In this document: in pieces, positions 38,694 through 46,022 of the stretch
How positions within the stretch are numbered: position 1 is the stretch's first letter
Layout: every line of letters begins with the position of its first letter
From: an uncultured Halomonas sp.
Lineage (GTDB): Bacteria > Pseudomonadota > Gammaproteobacteria > Pseudomonadales > Halomonadaceae
Length of the DNA stretch: 64,000 bases
NCBI RefSeq assembly: GCF_946887195.1
Contig: NZ_CAMPKE010000005.1
Coordinates: 1 to 64,000 of the forward strand
Reading direction: 5' to 3'
Made by a program: the position numbers and the translations under genes
The notes under the pieces: generated by a model
Databases searched by the model: none
The model's input: only the letters and a program-made list of their open reading frames with translations
What the model was told of the DNA's origin: nothing

Positions 38694-39463
38694 GAGTTCA
38701 CTCCTTCAGTGTTGATGTTCTTCTTCGTGGTGCCGGCATCGATACCCAGCAGCTCGAGGACTTCCCGGCGCTCATCGGCAAAAGCGGAGAGATCGTGGGT
38801 CTTGGAAATGTGCCCCAGCTTGACTTCCTTGAGCACGCTCGCCGGGCGCTGGCTGAAGACCAGCACGCGATCGGCCAGATAGAGCGCTTCATCGACATCG
38901 TGCGTGACCAGCAGCACGGTCGGGCACTCCTCGGCAATGAGCTCCTTGAGCACACTTTGCAGCGTCATGCGGGTCAGTGCGTCGAGGGCGCCGAACGGCT
39001 CATCCAGCAACAGCACCTGGGGGCGGGCAATGAACGCGCGGGCGAGTGCCGCGCGCTGGCGCATGCCGCCGGAAACCTGATGAGGGTAATAATCTTCGAA
39101 ACCGGCGAGTTGGACCCTCGCCAGCCACTGCTTGGCTTCCGCCCTGGCGACCGCCCGTGGCCGGTTCTGGAATTCGAGTGCCAGGGCGACGTTGTCGATC
39201 AGCGTCAGCCAGGGGTAGAGGGCGTGCTCTTGAAAAACCAGCGTGCGTTGCGGAGACGGCGATTCGATCGCCGCGCCATCGGCGCTCAGGTTTCCCGATG
39301 TCGGCGTTTCCAGCCCGGCGACCATATGCAGCAGCGTCGACTTGCCGCAGCCGGAGGGACCCACCAGCGCAACGATTTCGCCGGTCTGTATCGTGTTGTC
39401 GAATCGCTTGATGACGTCGAGGCTGCCGAAGGTCTTGGCAACGTGTTCGAAACGCAGCTCCAT
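38690..39463 (-). CDS. ABC transporter ATP-binding protein (SsuB/TauB-like)
   Basis: A 257-residue ATPase that drives the importer encoded downstream. Walker [10 protein letters not shown] (residues about 35-43), the Q-loop VFQEHALYPW, signature VSGGMRQR, Walker B LLLDEPFGALD and the switch His in VTHDVDEAL are all present. It is the first gene of the operon; the order ATPase, binding protein, permease and 4-nt overlap show co-expression. The promoter lies in the AT-rich gap to the right. Confidence 0.95.
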   Translation of the reverse strand: MELRFEHVAKTFGSLDVIKRFDNTIQTGEIVALVGPSGCGKSTLLHMVAGLETPTSGNLSADGAAIESPSPQRTLVFQEHALYPWLTLIDNVALALEFQNRPRAVARAEAKQWLARVQLAGFEDYYPHQVSGGMRQRAALARAFIARPQVLLLDEPFGALDALTRMTLQSVLKELIAEECPTVLLVTHDVDEALYLADRVLVFSQRPASVLKEVKLGHISKTHDLSAFADERREVLELLGIDAGTTKKNINTEGVNS

Positions 39464-39473
39464 ATAACCATCC

Positions 39474-39508
39474 CGAATAATTTTATATTCGTATAAAGAA
39501 TACTATTC
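39474..39508. promoter_or_regulatory. GAATA/TATTC palindromes upstream of ABC operon
   Basis: CGAATA-N6-TATTCG (39474-39491) and GAATA-C-TATTC (39498-39508) lie 11-45 bp upstream of the ATPase start in AT-rich promoter DNA. Repeated half-sites of one sequence suggest an operator for an unlinked regulator. Confidence 0.42.
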
Positions 39509-39554
39509 AGGAATTTTATAACTTTTTGAACGCTAAAAGAAGTGGCAAACGCTT

Positions 39555-39594
39555 AGCCAATGGCTATCGCGATCATCGCGACAATGCATTGGCT
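39555..39594. repeat. Nested inverted repeat upstream of candidate sRNA
   Basis: AGCCAATG (39555-39562) and CATTGGCT (39587-39594) are exact inverses, enclosing a central GCGAT-C-ATCGC dyad. Its position just before a possible -10 (CATAAT, 39596-39601) suggests an operator for the plus-strand transcript or the end of a transcript entering from the left. Confidence 0.4.
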
Positions 39595-39607
39595 GCATAA
39601 TTAGGGG

Positions 39608-39711
39608 GCGAATAGGCTGACTGTGTCTGGCGGCCAACCAGACGAGCATCATCCCTGATGCGATCAAGCTCCATCCCTACCTCGACCCGCGTTCCCACGC
39701 GGGTTTTTTTC
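39608..39711 (+). ncRNA. Candidate small RNA ending in intrinsic terminator
   Basis: A region with no open frame folds into three successive stems: GTCTGG/CCAGAC (39625-39643), GCATC/GATGC (39646-39661) and a terminator stem at 39685-39704. A single-stranded pyrimidine-rich stretch separates the second and third. No protein gene on the plus strand lies near enough upstream to need the terminator, so an independent short transcript is the simplest reading. A CATAAT at 39596-39601 could be its -10, but no good -35 is visible, so the 5' end is a guess. Confidence 0.4.
39685..39710 (+). terminator. Intrinsic (rho-independent) terminator
   Basis: ACCCGCG (39685-39691), a 6-nt loop and CGCGGGT (39698-39704) are followed by an unbroken T-tract, the classic intrinsic terminator. 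Orientation is clearly plus strand; the reverse strand lacks a T-run after the stem. Confidence 0.85.
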
Positions 39712-39738
39712 GTCTCATGACGCTGAAACCGGCTATCG

Positions 39739-40116
39739 TCAGGTCTTTTCGTGGGTTTCGGGCTTGACCTCGTAATCGCCCTCCAGCACGTCCTGCCGGT
39801 GAAGATTGCCATTTCGCCGATGGGCGTCGTTTGAATGAAAGCCGCCGCCGATGTCGTGTGCGTGCTGCGCACGAAAGGCTTCGGCGCGCTTTTTCATGCG
39901 ATGACGCAGCAGCGGCAGCATCAGCCAGCCGACCAGCAGGAAGAACAGGCCGAGCACGGTACCGACGATCATCATTGCGCCGAACAGTAGCCAGGTCAGG
40001 ACCATTTTCGGGCCGCTCATCCTGGCGGCGGGGCGTGCCTGACGGGCGCGCTCCTGCCAGTGGCGGGCGGCCTGCCAGGCGGCGTTGTCTTGGTGGCGGT
40101 TACGTTGTTCAGTCAT
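39739..40116 (-). CDS. Hypothetical membrane protein, PepSY operon
   Basis: A 125-residue protein with a polar glutamine/arginine-rich N-terminus, a membrane hairpin at about residues 38-72 (MVLTWLLFGAMMIVGTVLGL and a second helix), and a charged histidine-rich tail. I recognise no family. Its start overlaps the end of the PepSY-like gene by 8 nt, so the two are co-translated, and both lie opposite the two-component system that probably controls them. Confidence 0.65.
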   Translation of the reverse strand: MTEQRNRHQDNAAWQAARHWQERARQARPAARMSGPKMVLTWLLFGAMMIVGTVLGLFFLLVGWLMLPLLRHRMKKRAEAFRAQHAHDIGGGFHSNDAHRRNGNLHRQDVLEGDYEVKPETHEKT

Positions 40117-40582
40117 TCGTTACTCCGGTGACCGAAAGATCGTCGCGGTTGAGGCGTAGTTCGATCTCGCGGTTTTGGGCGTTGTATCCCTCGATTTCAA
40201 TATGTCCCCGTTCATCGACATCGAGCTGATCGAAACGTTGCAGGCCCGCTTGGCTGGCATTGGTCAGCGCCTGGCGTACTTCGTCGGCACTCAGGCTCCA
40301 ATCGGGAATCTGGCTCTTGCGCTGCTCTTCGAGCACCAGGGTGCCGTCTGCGATCAGCATATCGACATCGAGCTGCCAACCGTCATCGCGCCAGCCTTCG
40401 AGTTCGAGGCGCGTGGCGTCGTCCACCGAGATCTCCTGATAATGGCTGAAGCCGTAGCGATCGGCCTGGGCAAGCAGCGCCTGCAGTTCACTATGCGACA
40501 GGCCGCCTTCATCGGCCAGCGCCATGCTGGAAAAACCGCCGGACAAGGCGACGGGAAGCATGCAAAGACGTAACGTTTTCAT
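40109..40582 (-). CDS. Exported PepSY-like protein
   Basis: A 157-residue protein with a signal peptide (MKTLRLCMLPVALSGGFSSMALA) and two repeats of a PepSY-like unit, ALLAQADRYGFSHYQEISVDD...RLELEGWRDDGWQLDVDM and ALTNASQAGLQRFDQLDVDE...HIEIEGYNAQNREIELRL. PepSY domains are small periplasmic modules thought to bind or inhibit other proteins or metals. ATG 40580-40582 has AAGGAG 7 nt upstream. It is read divergently from the second PepSY gene and the response regulator. Confidence 0.8.
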   Translation of the reverse strand: MKTLRLCMLPVALSGGFSSMALADEGGLSHSELQALLAQADRYGFSHYQEISVDDATRLELEGWRDDGWQLDVDMLIADGTLVLEEQRKSQIPDWSLSADEVRQALTNASQAGLQRFDQLDVDERGHIEIEGYNAQNREIELRLNRDDLSVTGVTND

Positions 40583-40684
40583 GGTTTCACTCCTTGTGAG
40601 TCCTGCCATGCCTGTGAAGGCAGTGTCTTGCCGATGTGTGTCATCGACGTTAACCCGCGCTACCTTGCGGGAAGCTGAAGGCGT

Positions 40685-40702
40685 CGTTCATTTGGCGTTC
40701 AT
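40685..40702. promoter_or_regulatory. Direct-repeat pair CGTTCAT-N4-CGTTCAT (left)
   Basis: Two perfect CGTTCAT heptamers at 40685-40691 and 40696-40702 have an 11-bp period. That geometry is typical of tandem binding by OmpR/PhoB-family response regulators. It lies about 100 bp upstream of the minus-strand PepSY gene. Confidence 0.65.
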
Positions 40703-40769
40703 GTTTCGCCTTTGGTGTTCGCCATGTCGTCATTCTGCCCAGCGTTTTCTTGCCATGGGCTGAACGCGA

Positions 40770-40787
40770 CGTTCATGGCGCGTTCAT
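40770..40787. promoter_or_regulatory. Direct-repeat pair CGTTCAT-N4-CGTTCAT (right)
   Basis: The same heptamers recur at 40770-40776 and 40781-40787 with the same 4-bp spacer, 23 bp upstream of the plus-strand PepSY start. TGAACG at 40761-40766 adds an inverted half-site. Exact duplication of the pair supports a real regulator box. Confidence 0.65.
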
Positions 40788-40810
40788 CGAGGCTTTGGCA
40801 AGCTGGGCAC

Positions 40811-41155
40811 ATGAAGACTTTCAAACGCATCATGATGGTCGTGTGGCTGGCGCTGGTCAGCGTAGTGGCTACGCCGACGGCGGTCGTTTACGCCGATGAC
40901 GATGATTGGCGCAATCTGCACGAGGAGGTTCGCGCCGGGCATTTCGTCTCGTTGCCCAGCGTGCTGGACTGGCTGGAGGCGCATTACCAGGGCCAGGTGC
41001 TGGGCGTCGAGCTGGAGCGCGATGAAGGCATCGCCCTGTATGAGGTGGAGATGATCGGCCCACAGGGGCAACTGGTCGAGTTCGAATTCGACGCCGCGAG
41101 TGGCGAGCTCATCGGCATCCAAGGCGTCAATATCGAGGGCATGAAACGCCCATGA
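40811..41155 (+). CDS. PepSY-domain exported protein
   Basis: A 114-residue protein with a signal peptide (MKTFKRIMMVVWLALVSVVATPTAVVYA) and one PepSY unit: SLPSVLDWLEAHYQGQVLGVELERDEGIALYEVEMIG in two parts, then FEFDAASGELIGIQG. The pattern VEL..D.G...YEVE and FDA.SGE is typical. ATG 40811 follows a weak GGG; earlier in-frame starts would run through the repeat boxes. The response regulator begins 10 nt after its stop, so this is the first gene of a PepSY-regulator-kinase operon. Confidence 0.82.
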   Translation: MKTFKRIMMVVWLALVSVVATPTAVVYADDDDWRNLHEEVRAGHFVSLPSVLDWLEAHYQGQVLGVELERDEGIALYEVEMIGPQGQLVEFEFDAASGELIGIQGVNIEGMKRP

Positions 41156-41165
41156 TGGGATTGCC

Positions 41166-41837
41166 ATGAAAGTATTGCTGGTGGAGGACGATCAGGCGCT
41201 GGCCGCCGCGCTCGGCGATGCGCTGCGTGATGCCGGGCTGCTGATCGAAGCGGCCCAGAACGGCGCCGATGCCGACTTCCTGGTGCGCACCGAGCGCTAC
41301 GATGCGGTGATTCTCGATCTCGGCCTGCCCGATGGCGACGGCACGCGCTGGCTCGCCCAGTGGCGCGACGACGCCATCGATCTGCCGGTGTTGGTGTTGA
41401 CCGCCCGCGAGCGCTGGTCGGACAAGGCCGCCGGTTTCTCCGCCGGCGCCGACGATTACGTCACCAAACCGTTCGAGACCGCCGAGGTGCTGTTTCGCCT
41501 GCGCGCGCTGGTGCGCCGCAGCCATGGCCACGCGCACCCGGTGCTGAGCCTCGGCTCGTTGGCGTTCGATACGCATGCCGGCAGCGTCACCCTGGCGGGG
41601 CGGCCGATCACGCTGACCGCGCAGGAGTCGCGCCTGCTGGCGTATCTGATGCATGCCGCGCCGCGTATCGTCAATCGCATCGAGCTCTCCGAGCACGTCT
41701 ACGACCGCGACCATGAGCCGGATTCCAACGTCATCGATGTGCAGATCAGCCGCCTGCGCCGCAAGCTGGGCAGTGCGCGTATCGAAACGCTGCGCGGCCA
41801 GGGCTATCGCGTGGTGGCGCCCGAGGATGACGAGTGA
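41166..41837 (+). CDS. OmpR/PhoB-family response regulator
   Basis: A 223-residue two-component regulator. The receiver domain has acidic Asp8/Asp9, the phosphorylation site Asp51 (ILDLGLPDGDG), Thr79 and Lys101 (VTKPFE). The C-terminal winged helix (about 125-220) contains LTAQESRLLAYLM and the DNA-contact segment VDVQISRLRRKL-like (here IDVQISRLRRKLG). It resembles the PhoP/QseB group. It probably binds the CGTTCAT pairs upstream. Its stop overlaps the kinase GTG start (GTGA). Confidence 0.94.
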   Translation: MKVLLVEDDQALAAALGDALRDAGLLIEAAQNGADADFLVRTERYDAVILDLGLPDGDGTRWLAQWRDDAIDLPVLVLTARERWSDKAAGFSAGADDYVTKPFETAEVLFRLRALVRRSHGHAHPVLSLGSLAFDTHAGSVTLAGRPITLTAQESRLLAYLMHAAPRIVNRIELSEHVYDRDHEPDSNVIDVQISRLRRKLGSARIETLRGQGYRVVAPEDDE

Positions 41838-43282
41838 AGCGGCATCTGCGTGCGCTGGCCGCGCGACCCGCCGGCTGGTCGCTGGGCTCGCGGCTGCTGG
41901 CCGTCGCGCTGGCGCTGGTGCTGCTGGTGGTGCCGCTGGCCGGCGTCGGGCTGGCCTATAACTTTCGCGAATCCGTTACCGCCGCCTTCGATCAGCGCCT
42001 GGCATCCTTGCTGCAGGTGGTGCTCGCCGATCTCGAATACGACGCCAATGCCGAGCGCCTGATCGTCAGCCGCTCGCTGGGCGATGCGCGCTTCAGCCAG
42101 GTGTTCTCGGGCTGGTATTGGCAGGTGACCGATGAGCGCAGCCTCACGCGGGTCTCGCGCTCATTGTGGGATCAGCGCCTGCCGGTATCGATGGCCGAGG
42201 GCGCGAGCGTGCGCAACATCGCCGGGCCGCGTGGCGAGCCGCTGCGGGTGATCGAGCGCGACATACGCTTGCCCGGCCATGCGCGCCGCCTGCATGTCAG
42301 CGTCGCTGCCTCGCGCGGGCAGCTCGACGCCGAGGTGGCGCGCTTCGAATGGCTATTGGCGTTGTCGCTGTTGACGCTCGGCGGGCTGTTGCTGCTGGGT
42401 CTGGCAATACAGATTCGCTGGGGGCTGGCGCCGCTACGCCGCCTGCATGGCAATCTCAAGGCCATCGAGGCGGGCGAGAGCGAGCGCCTGGATACCCGCT
42501 TGCCGGGTGAGTTGAGCGAACTGGCCGGGGCGATGAACGAGGTGCTCGAACGCGACCGGCGGTTGATCGAGCGCGGCCGCGCCGCCGCCGGCAATCTGGC
42601 GCATGCCTTGAAAACACCGGTCAGCGTGTTGCAGACGGTGTCGGATCGCCTGCCCGAGGCGCAGCGTCGTCAGGTACGCGACGAAGTGGGGCGTATCGAC
42701 GCTGCCGTGCGCCACCACCTGGCGCGCGCCTCGGCGGCCGGTGGCGCGACATTGGCTGGCCGGGTGCGTCTCGAAGAGGCCGTCGCGCCGGTGGTCGATG
42801 GCCTGTCACGCCTGGCCAGCCGTCGTGGCATCGTGCTGGAGCGCGATATCGATGCCGCGCTCAGCGTGCGCATGGACCCGCAGGATCTCCAGGAACTCAT
42901 CGGCAACCTGCTCGACAACGCGCTGCGTTGGGCCGAGAGCCGCGTGAGCTTGAGCGTGGGTGCCGAGTCCGGCGGGGTGTGCCTGCGCATCGAGGACGAC
43001 GGCCCGGGAATGACCGCCGCCCAGCGCGAAGCGGCACTGGCGCGCGGTGTGCGACTCGACGAGCGCCGCTCTGATTCCCGTTCTGGTTCCCATCCTGATT
43101 CCCGTTCTGGCTCGGGGCTCGGGCTTGCCATCGTCGAGGATCTGATGACGCTGTACGGCGGGCAACTGGTGCTCGACGAGTCGCGCCTGGGTGGGCTCGC
43201 CGTGCGGGTCTGGTTGCCCGGTCCGGCGCTTGCGCCGGCTCCCTCGCCGACTTCCTCATCACTACGGGGTCCCGGCGCGTGA
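41834..43282 (+). CDS. Sensor histidine kinase (PhoQ/QseC-like)
   Basis: A 482-residue membrane kinase: first helix residues 20-42, periplasmic sensor about 43-172, second helix 173-194, HAMP about 195-245, H-box NLAHALKTP with phosphorylated His257, N-box ELIGNLLDNALRW (354-366), EDDGPGM (387-393) and the GSGLGL glycine box. The ATP lid between the last two boxes holds a Ser/Asp/Arg repeat (413-427) encoded by a short tandem repeat. It starts at GTG inside the regulator stop. The adjacent PepSY proteins may modulate its sensor or be its targets. Confidence 0.94.
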   Translation: MKRHLRALAARPAGWSLGSRLLAVALALVLLVVPLAGVGLAYNFRESVTAAFDQRLASLLQVVLADLEYDANAERLIVSRSLGDARFSQVFSGWYWQVTDERSLTRVSRSLWDQRLPVSMAEGASVRNIAGPRGEPLRVIERDIRLPGHARRLHVSVAASRGQLDAEVARFEWLLALSLLTLGGLLLLGLAIQIRWGLAPLRRLHGNLKAIEAGESERLDTRLPGELSELAGAMNEVLERDRRLIERGRAAAGNLAHALKTPVSVLQTVSDRLPEAQRRQVRDEVGRIDAAVRHHLARASAAGGATLAGRVRLEEAVAPVVDGLSRLASRRGIVLERDIDAALSVRMDPQDLQELIGNLLDNALRWAESRVSLSVGAESGGVCLRIEDDGPGMTAAQREAALARGVRLDERRSDSRSGSHPDSRSGSGLGLAIVEDLMTLYGGQLVLDESRLGGLAVRVWLPGPALAPAPSPTSSSLRGPGA

Positions 43283-43394
43283 GTGCGGGTCTCGCCAGTG
43301 CCTCCGGCTGTTCTGCGATACGCGCGTTCGCCGGCGCCATGTTGTGAATTCGCGGCGTGCTTGCGATGATTCCTGCCACTATCTGCAACCGGGG

Positions 43395-44363
43395 ATGCTC
43401 GCGCTCGTGGATAAATTCGAGTTGAAACGGGATCAGGCCGCGCGTGCGGCGTGGCTCTCCTACGTCGGTGGACGCACCCAGGACGAGATCGCCAGCCAAC
43501 TCGGCGTTTCGCGCCCCGGGGTGCAACGCTTGCTGGCGCTGGCCCGCCAGGAAGGCCTGGTCAAGGTGCACATCGACCACCCGCTATCCCACTGTATGGT
43601 CATGTCGGATGCCATTCTCGAGCGCTTCGCGCTCGACTTCTGCGATGTCGTTCCCGCCGACCCCGGCGCCATCGACAGTGGCGCGCACTACCTGGCGGTG
43701 GCCGGCGCCGAGCGCCTGGCACGGCTCGTCGATCGCCCAGAGCCGCTGACCCTGTCACTGGGCACGGGGCGCTCGGTGCGCGCCACGGTCGAGGCGCTGA
43801 GTCGCATCGACCGCCCCCGCCATCGCTTCGTCTCGCTGGTCGGCAACATGGCGCGCGATGGCTCGTCGAATCGCTACGATGGGGTCATGGTGCTGGCCGA
43901 CAAGACCGGCGGCGAGCGCTTCCTGCTGCCCGCGCCGGTGGTGGCCGGCACGGTCGAGGAGAAACACGCGTTGCTCGGCCAGCGGCTGTTCCAGGCCATC
44001 GCCGAGGTGGCGAAAGAGGCCGAGGCGGGGTTCATCGGCATCGGCCGTATCGACCGTCAGGCCACGCTGTTCCAGGATCATTTCATCAGCGAGGCCGAGC
44101 TCAGGGAGCTATTGGATCTCGAAGCGGTGGGCGAGCTGCTGGGCTGGCCGATGAACCAGGCCGGCGAGTTGATCGACTGCTCGATTACCCGCCGCGTGAC
44201 CAGCCTGCCGCTGGAAATGCTGCGCGGTCAGCCGCTGGTGGCGTTGGCGGGCGGGCTCGACAAGGGGCCGGCCATTCTTGCTGCGCTACGTGGCGGTTGG
44301 CTCAAGGGATTGGTCACCGATGAAAACGCCGCACGCTATATCGTCGAGCACGGCATCGGCTAG
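43395..44363 (+). CDS. SorC-family sugar-binding transcriptional regulator
   Basis: A 322-residue regulator of the SorC/DeoR type. An HTH at about residues 13-55 (AARAAWLSYVGG, TQDEIASQLGVSRPGVQRLL) precedes a large sugar-phosphate-binding domain similar to phosphosugar isomerases (TLSLGTGRSVRATVEAL, GVMVLADKTGGERFLLPAPVV). In polyol operons of this kind the regulator responds to the imported polyol or its ketose phosphate. I start at ATG 43395 behind GGGG, but GTG 43407 is an alternative. It stands directly before the transporter operon and likely controls it. Confidence 0.9.
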   Translation: MLALVDKFELKRDQAARAAWLSYVGGRTQDEIASQLGVSRPGVQRLLALARQEGLVKVHIDHPLSHCMVMSDAILERFALDFCDVVPADPGAIDSGAHYLAVAGAERLARLVDRPEPLTLSLGTGRSVRATVEALSRIDRPRHRFVSLVGNMARDGSSNRYDGVMVLADKTGGERFLLPAPVVAGTVEEKHALLGQRLFQAIAEVAKEAEAGFIGIGRIDRQATLFQDHFISEAELRELLDLEAVGELLGWPMNQAGELIDCSITRRVTSLPLEMLRGQPLVALAGGLDKGPAILAALRGGWLKGLVTDENAARYIVEHGIG

Positions 44364-44369
44364 GCTTCA

Positions 44370-44511
44370 TCTGGAAACTGGCTACGCTCGGTCATACGGC
44401 GTTAAAAACCAGCTCAAAATACTCATTTACACTACGTAAACTCGTGTGCGAGCCCAGTCCGTTTTTCGCTGATTTTTGCCTTGTCTGATCTTTGCTCGCC
44501 GACTTTCCAGA
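44370..44511. repeat. 142-bp imperfect palindrome (element A)
   Basis: TCTGGAAA at the left edge and TTTCCAGA at the right edge are exact inverses, and the arms stay related inward to a central hairpin TTTAC-ACTAC-GTAAA (44426-44440). The whole would form a long imperfect stem. A related element lies at 50447-50570. It follows the SorC gene stop by 7 bp. Confidence 0.55.
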
Positions 44512-44574
44512 CAAAGCCTAATAAGTTACCGAAAAGTCTAATGCCCGAAGCTTTGCTTTTTTTGGCGTTCTATT

Positions 44575-44609
44575 CGATCATTTGATCGATAGCTGAGTAG
44601 ATTGATCAA
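44575..44609. promoter_or_regulatory. Candidate SorC operators upstream of polyol operon
   Basis: CGATCA-TT-TGATCG (44575-44588) and TTGATCAA (44602-44609) share the TGATC half-site and lie 37-71 bp upstream of the binding-protein start, in the AT-rich promoter zone. This fits the SorC regulator encoded just upstream. Confidence 0.5.
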
Positions 44610-44645
44610 AAAACAATTTCAAGATTTTCCCTCAAGGAGCATGCC

Positions 44646-45956
44646 ATGAGGTTATCCCACGCATTCCCGATGGCTGGAATAGCGGCCCTCATCCCTCTTT
44701 CAGCCAGCGCCGAAACGATTACCGTGGCCACGGTCAACAACGGCGACATGGTCATCATGCAGAGCCTGACCGATAAGTTCGAGCAGGCCTACCCGGACAT
44801 CGATCTCGAATGGATCGTGCTCGAAGAGAACGTCCTGCGTCAGCGCATGACCGTGGATATCGCCACCGGCGGCGGCCAGTTCGATGTCATGACGATCGGC
44901 ACCTACGAGGTACCGATCTGGGCCGAGCAGGGCTGGCTGACCGCTTTCGACGACCTGCCCGCGTCGTATAAGGTCGATGACCTGCTCAAGCCGGTCCGCG
45001 ACGGCCTGAGTTACGAAGACACCCTGTATGCCGTGCCGTTCTACGGCGAGAGCTCGATGCTGTATTACCGCAAGGACCTGTTCGAGGAGCAGGGCATCGA
45101 AATGCCCGAGCAGCCGACCTGGGAGCAGGTACGCGAGTGGGCCGGCAAGATTCACGATCCCGCCAACGATCTTTACGGCATCTGCCTGCGCGGCAAGCCG
45201 GGCTGGGGCGAGAACATGGCCTTCGTGTCCACGCTGGTCAACACCTTCGGCGGGCGCTGGTTCGACATGGAGTGGCAGCCCGAAATCAATTCGCCCGAGT
45301 GGCAGGAAGCGATTAGCTTCTACGTCGAATTGCTGAACGACTACGGCCCGCCGGGCGCGAGTGCCAACGGCTTCAACGAGAACCAGGTACTGTTCGCAAC
45401 CGGCAAGTGCGGCATGTGGGTCGATGCCACCTCGGCGGCCGGCAAGATATTCGATCCCAGCGAGTCCCAGGTAGCCGATGTGCTCGGTTTCGCGCCGGCG
45501 CCGGTGGCGGTGACGCCCAAGGGCTCGCATTGGTTGTGGTCATGGGCGCTGGCGGTTCCCAGCTCATCGGATTCCAAGGAAGCGGCCCAGACCTTCGCCA
45601 GGTGGGCGACCTCGCAGGAGTATGTCGAGCTGGTCGGCGAAACCGAGGGCTGGACCAGCGTGCCGCCGGGTACCCGCCAATCCACCTATGAAGATCCGCG
45701 TTACCAGAAGGCGGCGCCATTCGCGGACTTCGTGCTCCAGGCGATGAAGACCGCCGATCCCACCGATTCCACGCTCGAGCCGAGCCCCTACGTCGGCGTG
45801 CAATTCGTCGGCATACCGGAGTTCCAGGCCATCGGCACCCAAGTGGGCCAGATGATCGCCGCGGCCCTGACCGGGCGAATGACCGTCGAGCAGGCGCTGG
45901 AGAGAGCCCAGACCTCCACCGAGCGCACCATGCGCCAGGCCGGCTATTACGACTGA
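44646..45956 (+). CDS. smoE: Polyol ABC transporter substrate-binding protein (SmoE/MtlE-like)
   Basis: A 436-residue periplasmic binding protein with a Sec signal (residues 1-23, ending SASAE). It follows the SmoE/MtlE pattern: ITVATVNNGDMVIMQSL, TGGGQFDVMTIGTYEVPIWA, YAVPFYGESSMLYYRKDLF and GKCGMWVDATSAAG. Such proteins bind sorbitol, mannitol or arabitol. AAGGAG stands 6 nt before the ATG. It leads the transporter-catabolic operon downstream of the candidate SorC operators. Confidence 0.93.
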   Translation: MRLSHAFPMAGIAALIPLSASAETITVATVNNGDMVIMQSLTDKFEQAYPDIDLEWIVLEENVLRQRMTVDIATGGGQFDVMTIGTYEVPIWAEQGWLTAFDDLPASYKVDDLLKPVRDGLSYEDTLYAVPFYGESSMLYYRKDLFEEQGIEMPEQPTWEQVREWAGKIHDPANDLYGICLRGKPGWGENMAFVSTLVNTFGGRWFDMEWQPEINSPEWQEAISFYVELLNDYGPPGASANGFNENQVLFATGKCGMWVDATSAAGKIFDPSESQVADVLGFAPAPVAVTPKGSHWLWSWALAVPSSSDSKEAAQTFARWATSQEYVELVGETEGWTSVPPGTRQSTYEDPRYQKAAPFADFVLQAMKTADPTDSTLEPSPYVGVQFVGIPEFQAIGTQVGQMIAAALTGRMTVEQALERAQTSTERTMRQAGYYD

Positions 45957-46022
45957 GCGTGAATCGCCAGACAGGCCGGGATTCGCCGGTCCGTCTGGCC
46001 CCTCCCGATCGTCAAGGTTGGA

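Noticed and set aside
39620..39645. Resemblance of the GTCTGGCGGCCA stretch to the start of 5S rRNA
   Set aside because: Similarity ends after about a dozen bases; the conserved 5S core and complementary 3' end are absent.
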